64,000 nucleotides of DNA from WTFV01 sp965203525 (GCA_965203525.1 OZ241898.1:434001-498000); one strand, 5' to 3'. Positions 10,234-19,377 are shown, numbered from the stretch's first letter. The notes: generated by a model not told the origin, from the sequence alone. Numbers and translations: made by a program.

Positions 10234-11510
10234 GAGCGAGCGGGAGGACGCCGCCCCGCACCGGGCCGGGGATCTGGATCTTCCTGGCGGTCCTGTCGGC
10301 CGCGGTGTGCGCGCCGCCGGCGCCGGCGGCGGCGCAGCCCGACCCGCGCCGGATGTCGGGCATACCCCTGCCGGATCCGCGGTTGCCGGCCGGCACGATC
10401 ACCGTGCGGGTCGTGCGCGGCGCGCTGTCCGACAACGTGGCGGAGCACCCGGTGGAGCTGCGCGAGGGAGACAACGTCGTCACCGCGGTCACCGACGGCG
10501 AGGGGCGGGCCGAGTTCCTGACGCTGAATCCCGGGGCGACGGTCACGGCGGCCACCGAGCTCGACGGCGTGCGTCTGGAGTCGCAACCGTTCGCGGTCCC
10601 GGGCCGGGGCGGCGTCCGCCTGATGCTGGTCGGCGCCCCCGACCCGGCGCCGGCGGATGCGCCCGCCGAATCCGGCACGGTGAACTTCGGTCCCGACTCG
10701 CGGATCGTGGTCGAGCTGGGCGAGGAAGCGCTGAACGTCTACTACTTGCTGGACGTGATGAACTGGCGCGACGTGCCGGTCGATCCGGACACGCCGGTCA
10801 TGCTGTCGCTGCCGGCCGGCGCGGCGGGGACGACGCTGATGGGAGGTTCGAGTCCGCGCGCGGTGGTCGCCGGGTCCCAGGTGTCGGTCCCCGGCCCCTT
10901 CCCGCCCGGCATGACGCCGCTCCGCGTCGGATTCGTACTGCCGTACTCGGGCGGCAGCCTGGCGTTCGAGCAGCCGCTGCCGGTCGCGCTCGAATCGCTG
11001 CTGCTCGTGGTGGAGAAATGGGGGGACATGGACGTCGCGTCCGAGCAGATCGCGCGGCGCATGGATGCGAACCCGGACCAGACCGGCGACCGGACGTTCA
11101 TCTTCGCGGCCGGCCCGCTCGTGGCGGCGGGCGCGGCCGTGGCGTTCGAGCTGTCCGGCCTTCCGCATCACAGCCGGCTGCCGGCGATGCTGGCGCTGGG
11201 CGTGGCGTTCGTGTTCCTGGCCGCCGGCGCCTGGGGCGCAGCCACCCCGGATCGGTCGGCGGCGGGCACGGAACGGCGCCGGCGGCTCGAGTCGCGCCGC
11301 GAGAAGCGTTTCCGCGACCTGGTGAAGAACGAGCAGCAGCATCGCGCGGGGCGCATCGGAGCCACGAGGTACGCGAACCGGCGGAGCGAACTGCTGGCCG
11401 ATCTCGAGCGGATCTGCGCCGCCCTCGACGACGAGGCGGCGCCGGTGCTGCCCGGCCCGGCCGCCGCGGCGGGAAGGCCGCCGGTCGCGCGCCGCTCCGG
11501 CGCCGGATAG
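10230..11510 (+). CDS. Exported/membrane protein of the ccm operon, unknown function
   Basis: 426 residues from the ATG overlapping the previous stop (ATGA). A signal peptide covers about residues 14-36 (WIFLAVLSAAVCAPPAPAAA). A carboxypeptidase-regulatory-like beta-sandwich follows (TITVRVVRGALSDNVAEHPV ... TDGEGRAEFLTLNPG), then a second beta-rich domain. Two membrane helices lie near residues 290-335, followed by a basic, Glu-rich cytoplasmic tail (RRRLESRREKRFRDLVKNEQ). The gene is not recognised by name. Location between the CcmI-like gene and ccmA suggests a role in cytochrome maturation or assembly. Confidence 0.6.
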   Translation: MRASGRTPPRTGPGIWIFLAVLSAAVCAPPAPAAAQPDPRRMSGIPLPDPRLPAGTITVRVVRGALSDNVAEHPVELREGDNVVTAVTDGEGRAEFLTLNPGATVTAATELDGVRLESQPFAVPGRGGVRLMLVGAPDPAPADAPAESGTVNFGPDSRIVVELGEEALNVYYLLDVMNWRDVPVDPDTPVMLSLPAGAAGTTLMGGSSPRAVVAGSQVSVPGPFPPGMTPLRVGFVLPYSGGSLAFEQPLPVALESLLLVVEKWGDMDVASEQIARRMDANPDQTGDRTFIFAAGPLVAAGAAVAFELSGLPHHSRLPAMLALGVAFVFLAAGAWGAATPDRSAAGTERRRRLESRREKRFRDLVKNEQQHRAGRIGATRYANRRSELLADLERICAALDDEAAPVLPGPAAAAGRPPVARRSGAG

Positions 11511-11619
11511 CCCGCCGCGTCCCGGGCGCCCCGAACCCGCCGCGCCATGCCGTCCACCCGGACGACGCCGGCGGCGTGATCGGCGCCCCCGATCGGCGCT
11601 CCCGCGGCCGCGCCACGCC

Positions 11620-12369
11620 ATGTCATCCACCAGTCCCGCGGGCGCCTTCGACTTCGAGCGGCTCACCGTGGCGGGCGTCTCGCGCCACTACGGCCGGCAA
11701 CGGGCGCTCTCCCGCGTCTCCTTCGCGGCCGGGGCGGGCGAGATCATCGGGTTGCTCGGCCCGAACGGCGCCGGCAAGTCGACGCTGCTCGGCGTGCTCT
11801 CCACGCTGATCGCCCCGTCCCGGGGGAAGGTCCTCTACGGCGGGCGGCCGGCGCGCGAGCTGGGCGCGGCCCTGCGGCGCCGTCTCGGCTATCTCTCTCA
11901 CGACCTGCAGCTCTATCCGGAGCTGACCGCCGCCGAGAACCTGGAGTTCTTCGCCCGGCTGTACGGCGCTGCGCGGCCGGCGGAGCGCGTGGCCGCCGCG
12001 CTCGCGCAGGCGCGTCTCGCGGATCGCGCCGGCGACCGGACCGGCGGGTTCTCCCGCGGGATGCGGCAGCGGCTGGCGCTGGAGCGGGCGCTGCTGCACG
12101 AGCCGCGGCTGATTCTGCTGGACGAGCCGTTCACCGGCCTCGACGAACGGTCGGTCGGCGACTTCGTCGCGCGCCTGCGCGGGCTGCGCGCCGCCGGCCG
12201 CATCGTGCTGCTGGCGACGCACGATCTCGACGTCGTCGACGGACTGCTCGACCGCGCCGTGGTGCTCCGCGCCGGCCGCATGGTTCCGGTGGCCGCGGAG
12301 GGCGGCGCCCTGCGCCAGCGCTACCGCGCGGCCGTCTCCGGCGCCGCGCGCCGCAAGGGTGGCGCCTGA
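11620..12369 (+). CDS. ccmA: Heme exporter ATP-binding protein CcmA
   Basis: 249-residue ABC ATPase. Walker A GPNGAGKST at residues 47-55, Q-loop region DLQLYPELTAAENLEF, signature GGFSRGMRQRL, Walker B LILLDEPFTGLD and switch His in LLATHDLD. CcmA powers the CcmABCD complex that releases holo-CcmE. Identity rests on the adjacent ccmB and ccmC, since the ATPase alone would be generic. Its stop overlaps the ccmB start by one base (TGATG). Confidence 0.88.
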   Translation: MSSTSPAGAFDFERLTVAGVSRHYGRQRALSRVSFAAGAGEIIGLLGPNGAGKSTLLGVLSTLIAPSRGKVLYGGRPARELGAALRRRLGYLSHDLQLYPELTAAENLEFFARLYGAARPAERVAAALAQARLADRAGDRTGGFSRGMRQRLALERALLHEPRLILLDEPFTGLDERSVGDFVARLRGLRAAGRIVLLATHDLDVVDGLLDRAVVLRAGRMVPVAAEGGALRQRYRAAVSGAARRKGGA

Positions 12370-13052
12370 TGCCCGAGGCGCTCCGGATCGCCTGGCTCGT
12401 CCTGCGCAAGGACGTTCGCGTCGAATCCCGCAGCCGCGAGGTGCTCTACACCACCACGTTCTTCGCCGCGTCGTGCGTGCTCGTCTTTTCGTTCGCGTTC
12501 GTGCGCTCCGGACGGCCGGTGGAGGGGGTCGAGTCGGGCATCGTCTGGGTCGCCCTCGCCTACGCGGGGCAGCTCGCCCTGGGGCGCGCGTTCGAACGGG
12601 AGCTGCACCACGACGCGCTGCGCGGACTGCTGCTCGCCCCGGTCGAGCGGGGCGCCGTCTTCGCCGGCAAGCTGCTCGGCATCGTGCTGCTGATGGCGCT
12701 GGTCGAGGTGGTGGTCGTCTTCTTCGTGGCGCTGTTCTTCTCGACGCCGTTCTTCGACCACGCCCTGCTGTTCGCCGGGCTGCTCGCGGCCGGCACGGTC
12801 GGCTTCGCGGGGGTCGGCGCGCTCTTCGCGGCGATGCTGGCGCGCGCGCAGAGCCGCGCCGTGCTCCTGCCGGTGCTGCTCTACCCGATCACGGTCCCGG
12901 TGCTGATCGCCGGCGTCAACGGCACGCTGGCGCTGATCCAGGCGGATCCGAACCTCGACCTGGCGCGGTTCTGGCTGGCGCTGATCGTCTTCTTCGACGT
13001 GGTCTTCCTGACGCTGGCGTTTTGGACATTCGAACCGCTCATGACAGAATGA
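12369..13052 (+). CDS. ccmB: Heme exporter membrane protein CcmB
   Basis: 227 residues with six predicted membrane helices and the family N-terminus (WLVLRKDVRVESRSREVLYT). An FERELHHDALRGLLLAPVER segment sits between helices 2 and 3, as is typical of CcmB. It forms the membrane channel partner of CcmA. The stop codon overlaps the ccmC start (ATGA). Confidence 0.88.
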   Translation: MPEALRIAWLVLRKDVRVESRSREVLYTTTFFAASCVLVFSFAFVRSGRPVEGVESGIVWVALAYAGQLALGRAFERELHHDALRGLLLAPVERGAVFAGKLLGIVLLMALVEVVVVFFVALFFSTPFFDHALLFAGLLAAGTVGFAGVGALFAAMLARAQSRAVLLPVLLYPITVPVLIAGVNGTLALIQADPNLDLARFWLALIVFFDVVFLTLAFWTFEPLMTE

Positions 13053-13729
13053 GCGGCATGACCCGACGCTGGCGGGCCGCGTTGCTGGTCGCCGCGGCGG
13101 TCCTGTTCGCGATCGCGCCGGTGGTGATCGCCAGGGCGCCGTACGAGGCGACCATGGGACTGGTGGCCAAGATCTTCTACTTCCACGTGCCGGCGTGGTT
13201 CATGATGTTCCTCGCCATCTTCGTCTGCGGGGCGGCGAGCGGCGTCCACCTGTTCAAGGGCCGGCCGGCGGCGGACCGGCTCGCGGTCGCCGCGGCGGAG
13301 GTGGCGGTCCTGTTCGGCCTGATGGGGCTGATCACCGGACCGCTCTGGGGCCGCGTGTCGTGGGGCACGTGGTGGCCGTGGGACGTCCGCACGACGCTGG
13401 CGCTGATCCTGGAGATGATCTTCGTCGCCTACCTGTTGCTGCGGAAGTACGGCGGGCCGGGCTCCGACAAGCTCGCGGCCGGCCTCGCGCTGTTCGGGAC
13501 GTTCAACGTGCCGTTCGTCTACGTGTCGGTGAACGTCTGGCGGACGCTGCATCCGCAGACCACGGTCGTTCCGCAGTTGCCGGTGTCGATGGGGATTCCG
13601 TTCCTGTGGTGCGTGGCGGCCTGGCTCGCGCTGTTCCTGCTCATGCTCGACGGCCGCCGCCGGCTGGAGGAGCAGCGCGCCGCGGTCGATCGCCTGCGGC
13701 TGGCGTATGACGAAGACGACTGGTCCTGA
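13049..13729 (+). CDS. ccmC: Heme-handling membrane protein CcmC
   Basis: 226 residues from the ATG that overlaps the ccmB stop. The WWD-family tryptophan-rich motif is WGTWWPWDVRTT near residue 107, and conserved His residues flank it (KIFYFHVPAWF near 34; TLHPQTTV near 168). Six membrane helices. CcmC loads heme onto CcmE. The ending overlaps the reading frame that contains ccmD. Confidence 0.9.
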   Translation: MSGMTRRWRAALLVAAAVLFAIAPVVIARAPYEATMGLVAKIFYFHVPAWFMMFLAIFVCGAASGVHLFKGRPAADRLAVAAAEVAVLFGLMGLITGPLWGRVSWGTWWPWDVRTTLALILEMIFVAYLLLRKYGGPGSDKLAAGLALFGTFNVPFVYVSVNVWRTLHPQTTVVPQLPVSMGIPFLWCVAAWLALFLLMLDGRRRLEEQRAAVDRLRLAYDEDDWS

Positions 13730-13864
13730 CGTGCTGCGCCGAGTCGTGGCGGCGGCCGGAATCGGCGGCGGCGGAAGCGGCCGCCGGACGGGCGTCCTCG
13801 CGCCGGTGCGGCGCTTGTCCGCCATGCTCTCCGCGGCCGGCGCGGGCGGAGCGGGCCGCCGGGG

Positions 13865-13967
13865 GCGCGCGGTGCTGCTGGCGCTCGCGGCGGTTCCGGG
13901 CCGGCGCCCCGGTCCGCTCGCGCCGCCCGCGATGAGGCGCGCGGTGCTGCTGGCGCTCGCGGCGGTT
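13865..13967. repeat. 72-base-spaced duplication at the ccmD start
   Basis: The run gcgcgcggtgctgctggcgc...gcggcggtt (about 31 bases) appears at about 13865 and again at 13937. Both lie in the same frame, so the helix segment RAVLLALAAV is encoded twice. Confidence 0.8.
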
Positions 13968-14231
13968 CTGGTGGTCCTGTGCGCCGCGCCGCCGCCGGCC
14001 GGGGCGCAGCCGGAGCCGGTGGACGAGTTCGTGCCGATCGACGAGCTGCCGGACGAGGATCGCCTCCCCGCGGCGCCGTTCCTCATCGCCGCCTACTCGA
14101 TCGTCTGGCTTCTCGCGTTCGGCTACTTCTGGCTGCTGTCGCGGCGGCAGGCCGAGGTCGAGCGCGATCTGGCCGATCTCGCCCGCCGCCGTCCGGTTCC
14201 GGACGACGACGATCCGCTGGAGGCGGCCTGA
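13932..14231 (+). CDS. ccmD: CcmD-like small membrane protein
   Basis: 99 residues from ATG 13932: a signal-like helix (RRAVLLALAAVLVVL), an acidic linker and one membrane helix (FLIAAYSIVWLLAFGYFWLL) followed by a charged cytoplasmic tail. This is the usual CcmD form and position. The frame is open back to 13707 and contains a duplicated copy of the first helix (segment at 13865 repeated at 13937, spacing 72 bases), so a longer 174-residue product is possible. The shorter start is preferred because it begins directly at the signal-like helix. Confidence 0.6.
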   Translation: MRRAVLLALAAVLVVLCAAPPPAGAQPEPVDEFVPIDELPDEDRLPAAPFLIAAYSIVWLLAFGYFWLLSRRQAEVERDLADLARRRPVPDDDDPLEAA

Positions 14232-14506
14232 TGTTCGACATGACCGCCGGCCACTTCGTGTTCATCCCGGCGGTGCTGCTGTTCGGGATGGTGCTCGGCT
14301 GGATCCTCGGATCGCGCGCCGCCGCGGACGCCTACGCGGCGGAACTGCGCCGCCGCGAGGAACGCGCGGCGCGGCGCGCGGGCGCGCGCCGCGACCCGGG
14401 CCCGGGGGGCGGCGGGTCCGGCCGTTCCGGCGGCCGCGGGGAACGCGCGGCGCGGAGCGCGGGCGCCGGGCCGCGGACCGCGTCGTCGTCGGCCGACATG
14501 GCGTGA
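14231..14506 (+). CDS. Small single-helix membrane protein after ccmD
   Basis: 91 residues; the start overlaps the ccmD stop by one base (TGATG). One N-terminal membrane helix (FVFIPAVLLFGMVLGWILG) is followed by an Arg/Glu then Gly/Arg-rich low-complexity tail. Not recognised; likely the last gene of the ccm operon. Confidence 0.5.
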   Translation: MFDMTAGHFVFIPAVLLFGMVLGWILGSRAAADAYAAELRRREERAARRAGARRDPGPGGGGSGRSGGRGERAARSAGAGPRTASSSADMA

Positions 14507-14570
14507 CCGTCCGCCGCCCGACGGTCGGGTGATGCGCCCGGCCGCGGACTTCGGTGACGCCTCTCGCGGC

Positions 14571-15071
14571 TCACTCCCCGAGCCATTCCAGAATCCGCTC
14601 GACCAGTTCGCCCACCGGCGCGCGGTCGGCGTCGAGCCGCAGGTGGGCGTGCCGGTAGGCTGACCGCCGGGCGCGGTACAGCGCCTCCATGGACGTCCGG
14701 TCGGCCGCAAGGGGCCGGCGGCCGTCCGGCGGGATGCGGTCGACGACCGTCTCGAACGACACGTCCAGCCAGACGGAGGCGCCGTCGGCGTTGATGAGCC
14801 GCCGATTGGCCGCGTCGGCGAACGTGCCGCCGCCGGTGGCGACGACGGTGTGACGCGGCCGCAGCAGGTCGCGGAGCACCGCCTGCTCCGCCGTGCGGAA
14901 GTAGGCCTCGCCCCGCATCGCGAAGACGTCGGCGACGGTGCTGCGTTCCCGCTCCTCGATCCGCGCGTCGACGTCTTCCACCCGCCAGTCGATCCGCGCG
15001 CCGAGCGTTCTGGCGACCGTGGACTTGCCCGCGGCCATGAATCCCACCAGGAACACCTTGTCGGCTCGCAC
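14571..15071 (-). CDS. aroK: Shikimate kinase
   Basis: 166 residues with a GTG start. P-loop GFMAAGKST at about residues 9-17, shikimate-binding EDVDARIEERER (about 32), the AMRGEAYFRTAE motif, and TGGGTFADAANR (about 80) with the family Gly-Gly-Gly. It phosphorylates shikimate in the chorismate pathway. It lies just downstream of aroA on the same strand, with a 237-base gap that contains duplicated pieces of both genes. Confidence 0.92.
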   Translation of the reverse strand: MRADKVFLVGFMAAGKSTVARTLGARIDWRVEDVDARIEERERSTVADVFAMRGEAYFRTAEQAVLRDLLRPRHTVVATGGGTFADAANRRLINADGASVWLDVSFETVVDRIPPDGRRPLAADRTSMEALYRARRSAYRHAHLRLDADRAPVGELVERILEWLGE

Positions 15072-15327
15072 GCGGCGGAGTGTAGCAAGCCCGCGGGATT
15101 TCCGTGTTCGTCGTGGAGCCGCTGGATGCGAACGTCGCTGGAAGGCTTCCTTGCGGGGCGGCGCGACCGCGACGCGGCCTGACGCGAACACCACCGCCGC
15201 ACCCGGGGTGACGCTGCCTTGCGCGGGGGCACGGGCGCGTTCAGGCGCGCAACGTGTCGTCGGATCGCACGTGGCGCAGTGCAGCAAGCCCGCGGGGACG
15301 CGGCGCGTTCAGGCGCGCAACGTGTCG
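15062..15327. repeat. Duplicated aroA 3' and aroK 5' ends in the aroA-aroK gap
   Basis: A 25-base run (gcgttcaggcgcgcaacgtg with flanks) at 15235-15259 repeats the aroA 3' end at 15303-15327. A diverged copy of the aroK start region (ctcgcacgcggcggagtgta..., 15064) recurs at about 15265 (atcgcacgtggcgcagtgca...). The gap therefore looks like a tandem duplication of the old aroA/aroK junction. Confidence 0.75.
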
Positions 15328-16616
15328 AGGGCGGTGAAGAACCCGGGGTACGACACGTCCACCACGCCGGCGCCGGTGATCGCGCTCGGCCCGGCGCCGG
15401 CCAGGGCCGCCACCGCGAACGCCATCGCCAGCCGGTGGTCGCCGGCCGCATCGGCCGCGCCTCCCGGCGGCGTTCCGTCCCGCTCGGCGCGGAACCCGTC
15501 CGGGCGCTCCGCGACGCGCACGCCGAGGGCCCGCAGGCCGGCCGCGAGCGCGGTGATGCGGTCGCTCTCCTTGTGGCGCAGCTCGGCGGCGCCGCTGACG
15601 TCCACGCACGGCCCGTGCGCGGCGAGGGCGGCCAGGGCCGGGAGCTCGTCGATGAGGGCGGGCACCTCCGGCGCCGTGATCGTGACGTCCCGGAGAGGTC
15701 CCGGCCGGATCCGGACGTCGCCGGCGGGTTCGTTCCCGGCCGTGTCCGTGACGCGCGTCTCGACATCGGCCCCGGCCCGCCGCAGGACGTCCAGGAACGC
15801 GGTCCGCGTCGGGTTCAGGCCGACCGCTTCGATGGTCACGTCGGACGCGGGAAGGACGGCCGCGGCGACGGCCCAGAAGGCGGCCGCGGAGGGGTCTCCC
15901 GGCACGGACAGGTCCAGCGGGCGGAGCCGCGAGCCGCCGGCGACCGCGACCGCGCCGCCGGCGCGGGCGACCGGCGCCCCGAACGCCTCGAGCGCCCGCT
16001 CGGTGTGATCCCGCGTCGGCGCCGCCTCGCGAACGCGCGTGACGCCCGCGGCGTGCAGGCCGGCCAGCAGCACGGCGCTCTTGACCTGGGCGCTGGCGAT
16101 CGGCGGCGCCCAGGTGATGCCTTCCAGGGCGCCGCCCCGGATGCGCAGGGGAGGGCGCCCGTCGTCCGCGTCGACCCGTCCGCCCATCCGTTCCAGCGGC
16201 TCGATGACGCGCCGCATCGGTCGCCGCCGCAACGACGAGTCGCCCGTCAGCACGGCGGCGAACGGATGGCCGGCGAGGATGCCGGCGAGCAGGCGCATGG
16301 TGGTGCCGGAGTTGCCGGCGTCGAGCACGCCGGCCGGCGGGGCGAGCGCGCCGAGTCCGCGGCCCGCGACGGTCACCCTGGACGTCCCGCCCGTTTCCGC
16401 GGTTTCGTCGACCGGCACCCCGAGCGCGCGCAGGCAGCGGAGCGTCGAGCGGCAGTCGGCGCCGGTCGAGTAGCCGGCGATCGTCGACCTGCCGCCGGCC
16501 AGGGCGGCGAGCAGCGCGTAGCGGTGGGAAATGGACTTGTCGCCCGGCACCCGAATCCGCCCGCGCAGACTCCGCGCCGGCTGCACGGCGACGGAGTTCG
16601 CCGGCGGGGCGCCCAT
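15309..16616 (-). CDS. aroA: 3-phosphoshikimate 1-carboxyvinyltransferase (EPSP synthase)
   Basis: 435 residues, normal length. Family motifs: RVPGDKSISHRYALLAALA near residue 22, LDAGNSGTTMRLLAGIL near residue 100, RPMRRVIEPLERMGG near residue 135, and RHKESDRITALAAGLRALG near residue 350. The enzyme joins shikimate-3-phosphate and PEP. The LDAGNSGTT and RPMRRV segments are complete. Transcribed toward aroK. Confidence 0.95.
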   Translation of the reverse strand: MGAPPANSVAVQPARSLRGRIRVPGDKSISHRYALLAALAGGRSTIAGYSTGADCRSTLRCLRALGVPVDETAETGGTSRVTVAGRGLGALAPPAGVLDAGNSGTTMRLLAGILAGHPFAAVLTGDSSLRRRPMRRVIEPLERMGGRVDADDGRPPLRIRGGALEGITWAPPIASAQVKSAVLLAGLHAAGVTRVREAAPTRDHTERALEAFGAPVARAGGAVAVAGGSRLRPLDLSVPGDPSAAAFWAVAAAVLPASDVTIEAVGLNPTRTAFLDVLRRAGADVETRVTDTAGNEPAGDVRIRPGPLRDVTITAPEVPALIDELPALAALAAHGPCVDVSGAAELRHKESDRITALAAGLRALGVRVAERPDGFRAERDGTPPGGAADAAGDHRLAMAFAVAALAGAGPSAITGAGVVDVSYPGFFTALDTLRA

Positions 16617-16685
16617 GCGCGCCTACTATAACTGCTTGCCCGGCCGAACCGCGCCGATTATCGTTACACGCGGTAGCCCCAGCGC

Positions 16686-17129
16686 ATGCGACCCGCCGGG
16701 AATCTCATCCGCCTCGACTTCCCAAGCCACCTCGACATGCTGGACGTCGTGCAGGTGTTGACGGACAACGTGGGCCGGATCGGCGGCCTCGACGAGGAGG
16801 CGACCCACTGGGTGGGCGTGGCGGTGCGCGAGTCGGTCATCAACGCGATCCGGCACGGCAACGGCGAGGATCGCACCAAGCGCGTCACCGTGGAGATGCG
16901 GCTGGAACCGTCGGCGGAGCCGGCGCGCCTCGTGGTGCGCGTGCTCGATCAGGGGCCGGGGTTCGACCCGGCCGCGGTGGCCGATCCGCTGGCCCCGGAG
17001 AACCTCCTCCGGTCGAGCGGCCGCGGCATCTTCTTCATGCGCAGCTTCATGGACGACATCACCCTGCAGCGGCTGCCGGGGGGCGGGATGGAGGTGCGGA
17101 TGACCAAGAAACTGGGCGCCCCCGAATGA
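16686..17129 (+). CDS. RsbW-like anti-sigma factor / serine kinase (HATPase)
   Basis: 147 residues forming a GHKL ATPase of the RsbW/SpoIIAB type: N-box AVRESVINAIRHGNGED near residue 45, G1 box VLDQGPGFDP near residue 85, and G2 box SSGRGIFFMRSFMDD near residue 113. Such proteins phosphorylate anti-anti-sigma factors and bind alternative sigma factors. No partner STAS gene is adjacent. The stop overlaps the next gene start (ATGA). Confidence 0.85.
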   Translation: MRPAGNLIRLDFPSHLDMLDVVQVLTDNVGRIGGLDEEATHWVGVAVRESVINAIRHGNGEDRTKRVTVEMRLEPSAEPARLVVRVLDQGPGFDPAAVADPLAPENLLRSSGRGIFFMRSFMDDITLQRLPGGGMEVRMTKKLGAPE

Positions 17130-17968
17130 CCCCCGGCGGGTCGGAACCGGGCGGCGCCGCGGCGGTCGATCCGCTGCTCGTGGCCACCGCCGCCGAGGCC
17201 GTCCTGCACGCCGGGGCGATGCAACGCGCGCACTTCGGGACCGACGTGCGGGTCGGCAAGAAGGGCGTCATCGATCTGGTGACGCAGGTCGACCTCGAAG
17301 TCGAGCGCTGGTTCCGGGGCATGATCGAAGAGCGGTTTCCGTCCCACGCGGTCCTTGCGGAAGAGCTGGCCGATCGGGCCGGCGCGCCGGCGCGTCCGCG
17401 GCACTGCTGGGTGTTCGACCCGCTCGACGGCACGGTCAACTACGCGCACGGCCTGCCGATCTTCTGCGCGTCGCTGGCCCTCGAGGTCGACGGCGCGCCG
17501 GTCGTGGCGGCGGTCTACGACCCGTTGCGCGAAGAGCTCTTCACGGCCGAGCGGGGCGCCGGGGCCCGGCTCAACGGCGCCCCGTTGCGCGTCTCCACGA
17601 CCCCGGCGCTGGTCGACGCGATGCTCTGCACCGGGTTTCCCTACGACGTGCACGAGACGGTCGACGAGGTGATCGGGCTGTTCGGCGCCTTCGTGGCCGA
17701 GGCGCGGGCGGTGCGGCGGCTCGGCTCCGCGGCGCTCGACCTCTGCTACCTGGCGGCGGGCCGGTTCGACGGCTTCTGGGAGCAGCGCCTGCATCCGTGG
17801 GACATGGCGGCCGGCGCGCTGCTGGTGACGGAGGCCGGCGGCAGGGTCTCCACCATGGCCGGCGCGCCCTTCGATTCCCGCGAAGGCTCGATCGTCGCCA
17901 CCAACGGCCTGCTGCACGACGCCATGCTGGCCACCATTCGCGGCCGTTCCCGGCAGGGAACCGGCTGA
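17126..17968 (+). CDS. suhB: Inositol monophosphatase family protein
   Basis: 280 residues. Metal-binding motifs: LAEELADRAG near residue 75, FDPLDGTVNYAHG near residue 98 and WDMAAGALLVTEAGG near residue 225. The family hydrolyses inositol-1-phosphate or related sugar phosphates; bacterial SuhB also has ribosome and antitermination roles. Translationally coupled to the RsbW-like gene by a 4-base overlap. The gene symbol is by family only. Confidence 0.85.
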   Translation: MTPGGSEPGGAAAVDPLLVATAAEAVLHAGAMQRAHFGTDVRVGKKGVIDLVTQVDLEVERWFRGMIEERFPSHAVLAEELADRAGAPARPRHCWVFDPLDGTVNYAHGLPIFCASLALEVDGAPVVAAVYDPLREELFTAERGAGARLNGAPLRVSTTPALVDAMLCTGFPYDVHETVDEVIGLFGAFVAEARAVRRLGSAALDLCYLAAGRFDGFWEQRLHPWDMAAGALLVTEAGGRVSTMAGAPFDSREGSIVATNGLLHDAMLATIRGRSRQGTG

Positions 17969-18375
17969 CCGCCCACCCAATCCACGGCGCTACGCGGGCC
18001 GACACGCGCGGGACCGGCGGGGTCGCCGACGCCTGCCGTACTCCGCGGCGGACGGTCTGCCCCCGATCCGCTCCACGGTCGGTGAGATTCCGGGCCGTAC
18101 CCCGTGGCGGACGGTCTGCCCCCGATCCGTGACACCGTCCGGCCGACGCGCCCGGGGATCCGGCGGGTCCGCCGGCGCCCGGCGGCCGACACGCCGGCCG
18201 GACGCCGCTTCGTCCACTTCGGAAACGGCCGGTTTCCGGCGCCGAAACGCGGTTTCGGAAACGCGAACGGACGTGGTCCCCTGCGCGTACCGCGCGCCGC
18301 CTGCCTGGCATCGATCGTGCTACGTCCCTGTCCGGGAGGTTCGTCGCCTGTCTGCGACACACACGGGAGGTCAGC
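17969..18375. repeat. Gene-free 407-bp stretch with a spaced duplication
   Basis: No credible gene. A ~35-base run (gcggacggtctgcccccgat core) occurs at about 18034 and again at about 18091, 57 bases apart. Immediately before the next gene there is a good ribosome-binding site (cgggaggt, 18365). Confidence 0.6.
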
Positions 18376-19182
18376 ATGTCACGCAAGACCCGGGCAGGGG
18401 GAGCAGAGGAAGCCGGCGGCGCGATCGTCGCGGCGGGGCGTCGTCGACGAGGCCATGGCCCCGCGGCATGGCGCAGTGCGCGGGGAGCCGCCGCCGCGAT
18501 CGCCGCGGCGTGCGTGCTCGGCGCCGGGCCGGCGCAGGCGCAGCAGTCCGTCACGCTCGCCGCGGGGCAGTTCGCGGTCAAGGGACTCGACAGCCGGATC
18601 GACCGCGACGTGCTGCTCGAGAACCGGAGCATCTTCGACTTCCGGCTCGACGACTTCCGCGGCGGGTCGGTCGGGGGCTCGTGGGACCTCGCGCTCGGGG
18701 ACCACTTCGAGGTGAGCCTGGGCCTCGGGTACTACCAGCGGACGGTGCCCAGCGTCTATGCCGACTACGTGGACTTCGACGGCAGCGAGATCGTCCAGGA
18801 CTTCCGCCTGCGCATCGTCCCGGGCACGGCGACGATCCGCTTCCTGCCGTTCGGAGACGCGCCGGTGCGGCCCTATTTCGGGGGCGGCGTCGGCGTCTAC
18901 GCCTGGCGCTACGCCGAGTTCGGGGAGTTCATCGACTTCGGCGACCTCGACCGCTTCGGAACGTACCGCACGTTCGACGATCGCTTCGTGGCGCGGGGTG
19001 TCGACGCCGGCGGCATCGTCCTCGGCGGGGTGCGGTTCCCCTTCGGAGATCGGTACGCCTTCGGGCTGGAGGTCCAGTACCACGAGGCGCGGGGGGTGGT
19101 GGACGTGGACAACGGGTTCCTGGAGGACGAGATCGATCTCGGCGGCCTGACCACGCAGGTGACGTTCCGGGTCGGATTCTGA
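18376..19182 (+). CDS. Outer-membrane beta-barrel protein
   Basis: 268 residues. A long basic N-region precedes a hydrophobic signal segment and ...GAGPAQAQQS cleavage region (about residue 55). The mature part has alternating beta strands typical of small OmpA/OmpW-like barrels: GGSWDLALGDHFEVSLGLGY, ATIRFLPFGDAPVRPYFGGG, FALEVQYH-type strands, and a C-terminal strand ending VTFRVGF with the terminal Phe expected for Bam insertion. Function unknown. The last ~20 bases are repeated twice downstream (19249 and ~19295). Confidence 0.75.
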   Translation: MSRKTRAGGAEEAGGAIVAAGRRRRGHGPAAWRSARGAAAAIAAACVLGAGPAQAQQSVTLAAGQFAVKGLDSRIDRDVLLENRSIFDFRLDDFRGGSVGGSWDLALGDHFEVSLGLGYYQRTVPSVYADYVDFDGSEIVQDFRLRIVPGTATIRFLPFGDAPVRPYFGGGVGVYAWRYAEFGEFIDFGDLDRFGTYRTFDDRFVARGVDAGGIVLGGVRFPFGDRYAFGLEVQYHEARGVVDVDNGFLEDEIDLGGLTTQVTFRVGF

Positions 19183-19335
19183 CGAGAGTGGGCCGGATCC
19201 CGCGTGGTCCGGGCGCCGTCCCGGTCACGTCCGGATCCGGCAGTCCGGATTCCGACGAGAGCGGGCGGCATCCACGGATGCCGGCGACCGCCGGGTGACG
19301 TTCCGGGTCGGATCCGACGAGAGCGGGCGGGAGCC
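19163..19335. repeat. Three spaced copies of the barrel-gene 3' end
   Basis: The motif ttccgacgagagcgggcgg, with small variations, occurs at about 19175, 19249 and 19312. The stretch gtgacgttccgggtcggat also occurs at about 19160 and 19295. The first copy of each is the coding end of the barrel gene. Confidence 0.75.
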
Positions 19336-19362
19336 ACGGACGCGCCGGCGGCCGACGGTTGA

Positions 19363-19368
19363 TATAAT
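19363..19368 (+). promoter_or_regulatory. Candidate -10 box (TATAAT) for the DedA-like gene
   Basis: A perfect TATAAT ends 9 bases before the GTG start at 19378. No clear -35 is visible. Transcription starting at normal spacing would give an almost leaderless message. Confidence 0.5.
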
Positions 19369-19377
19369 GCCGCGTCC

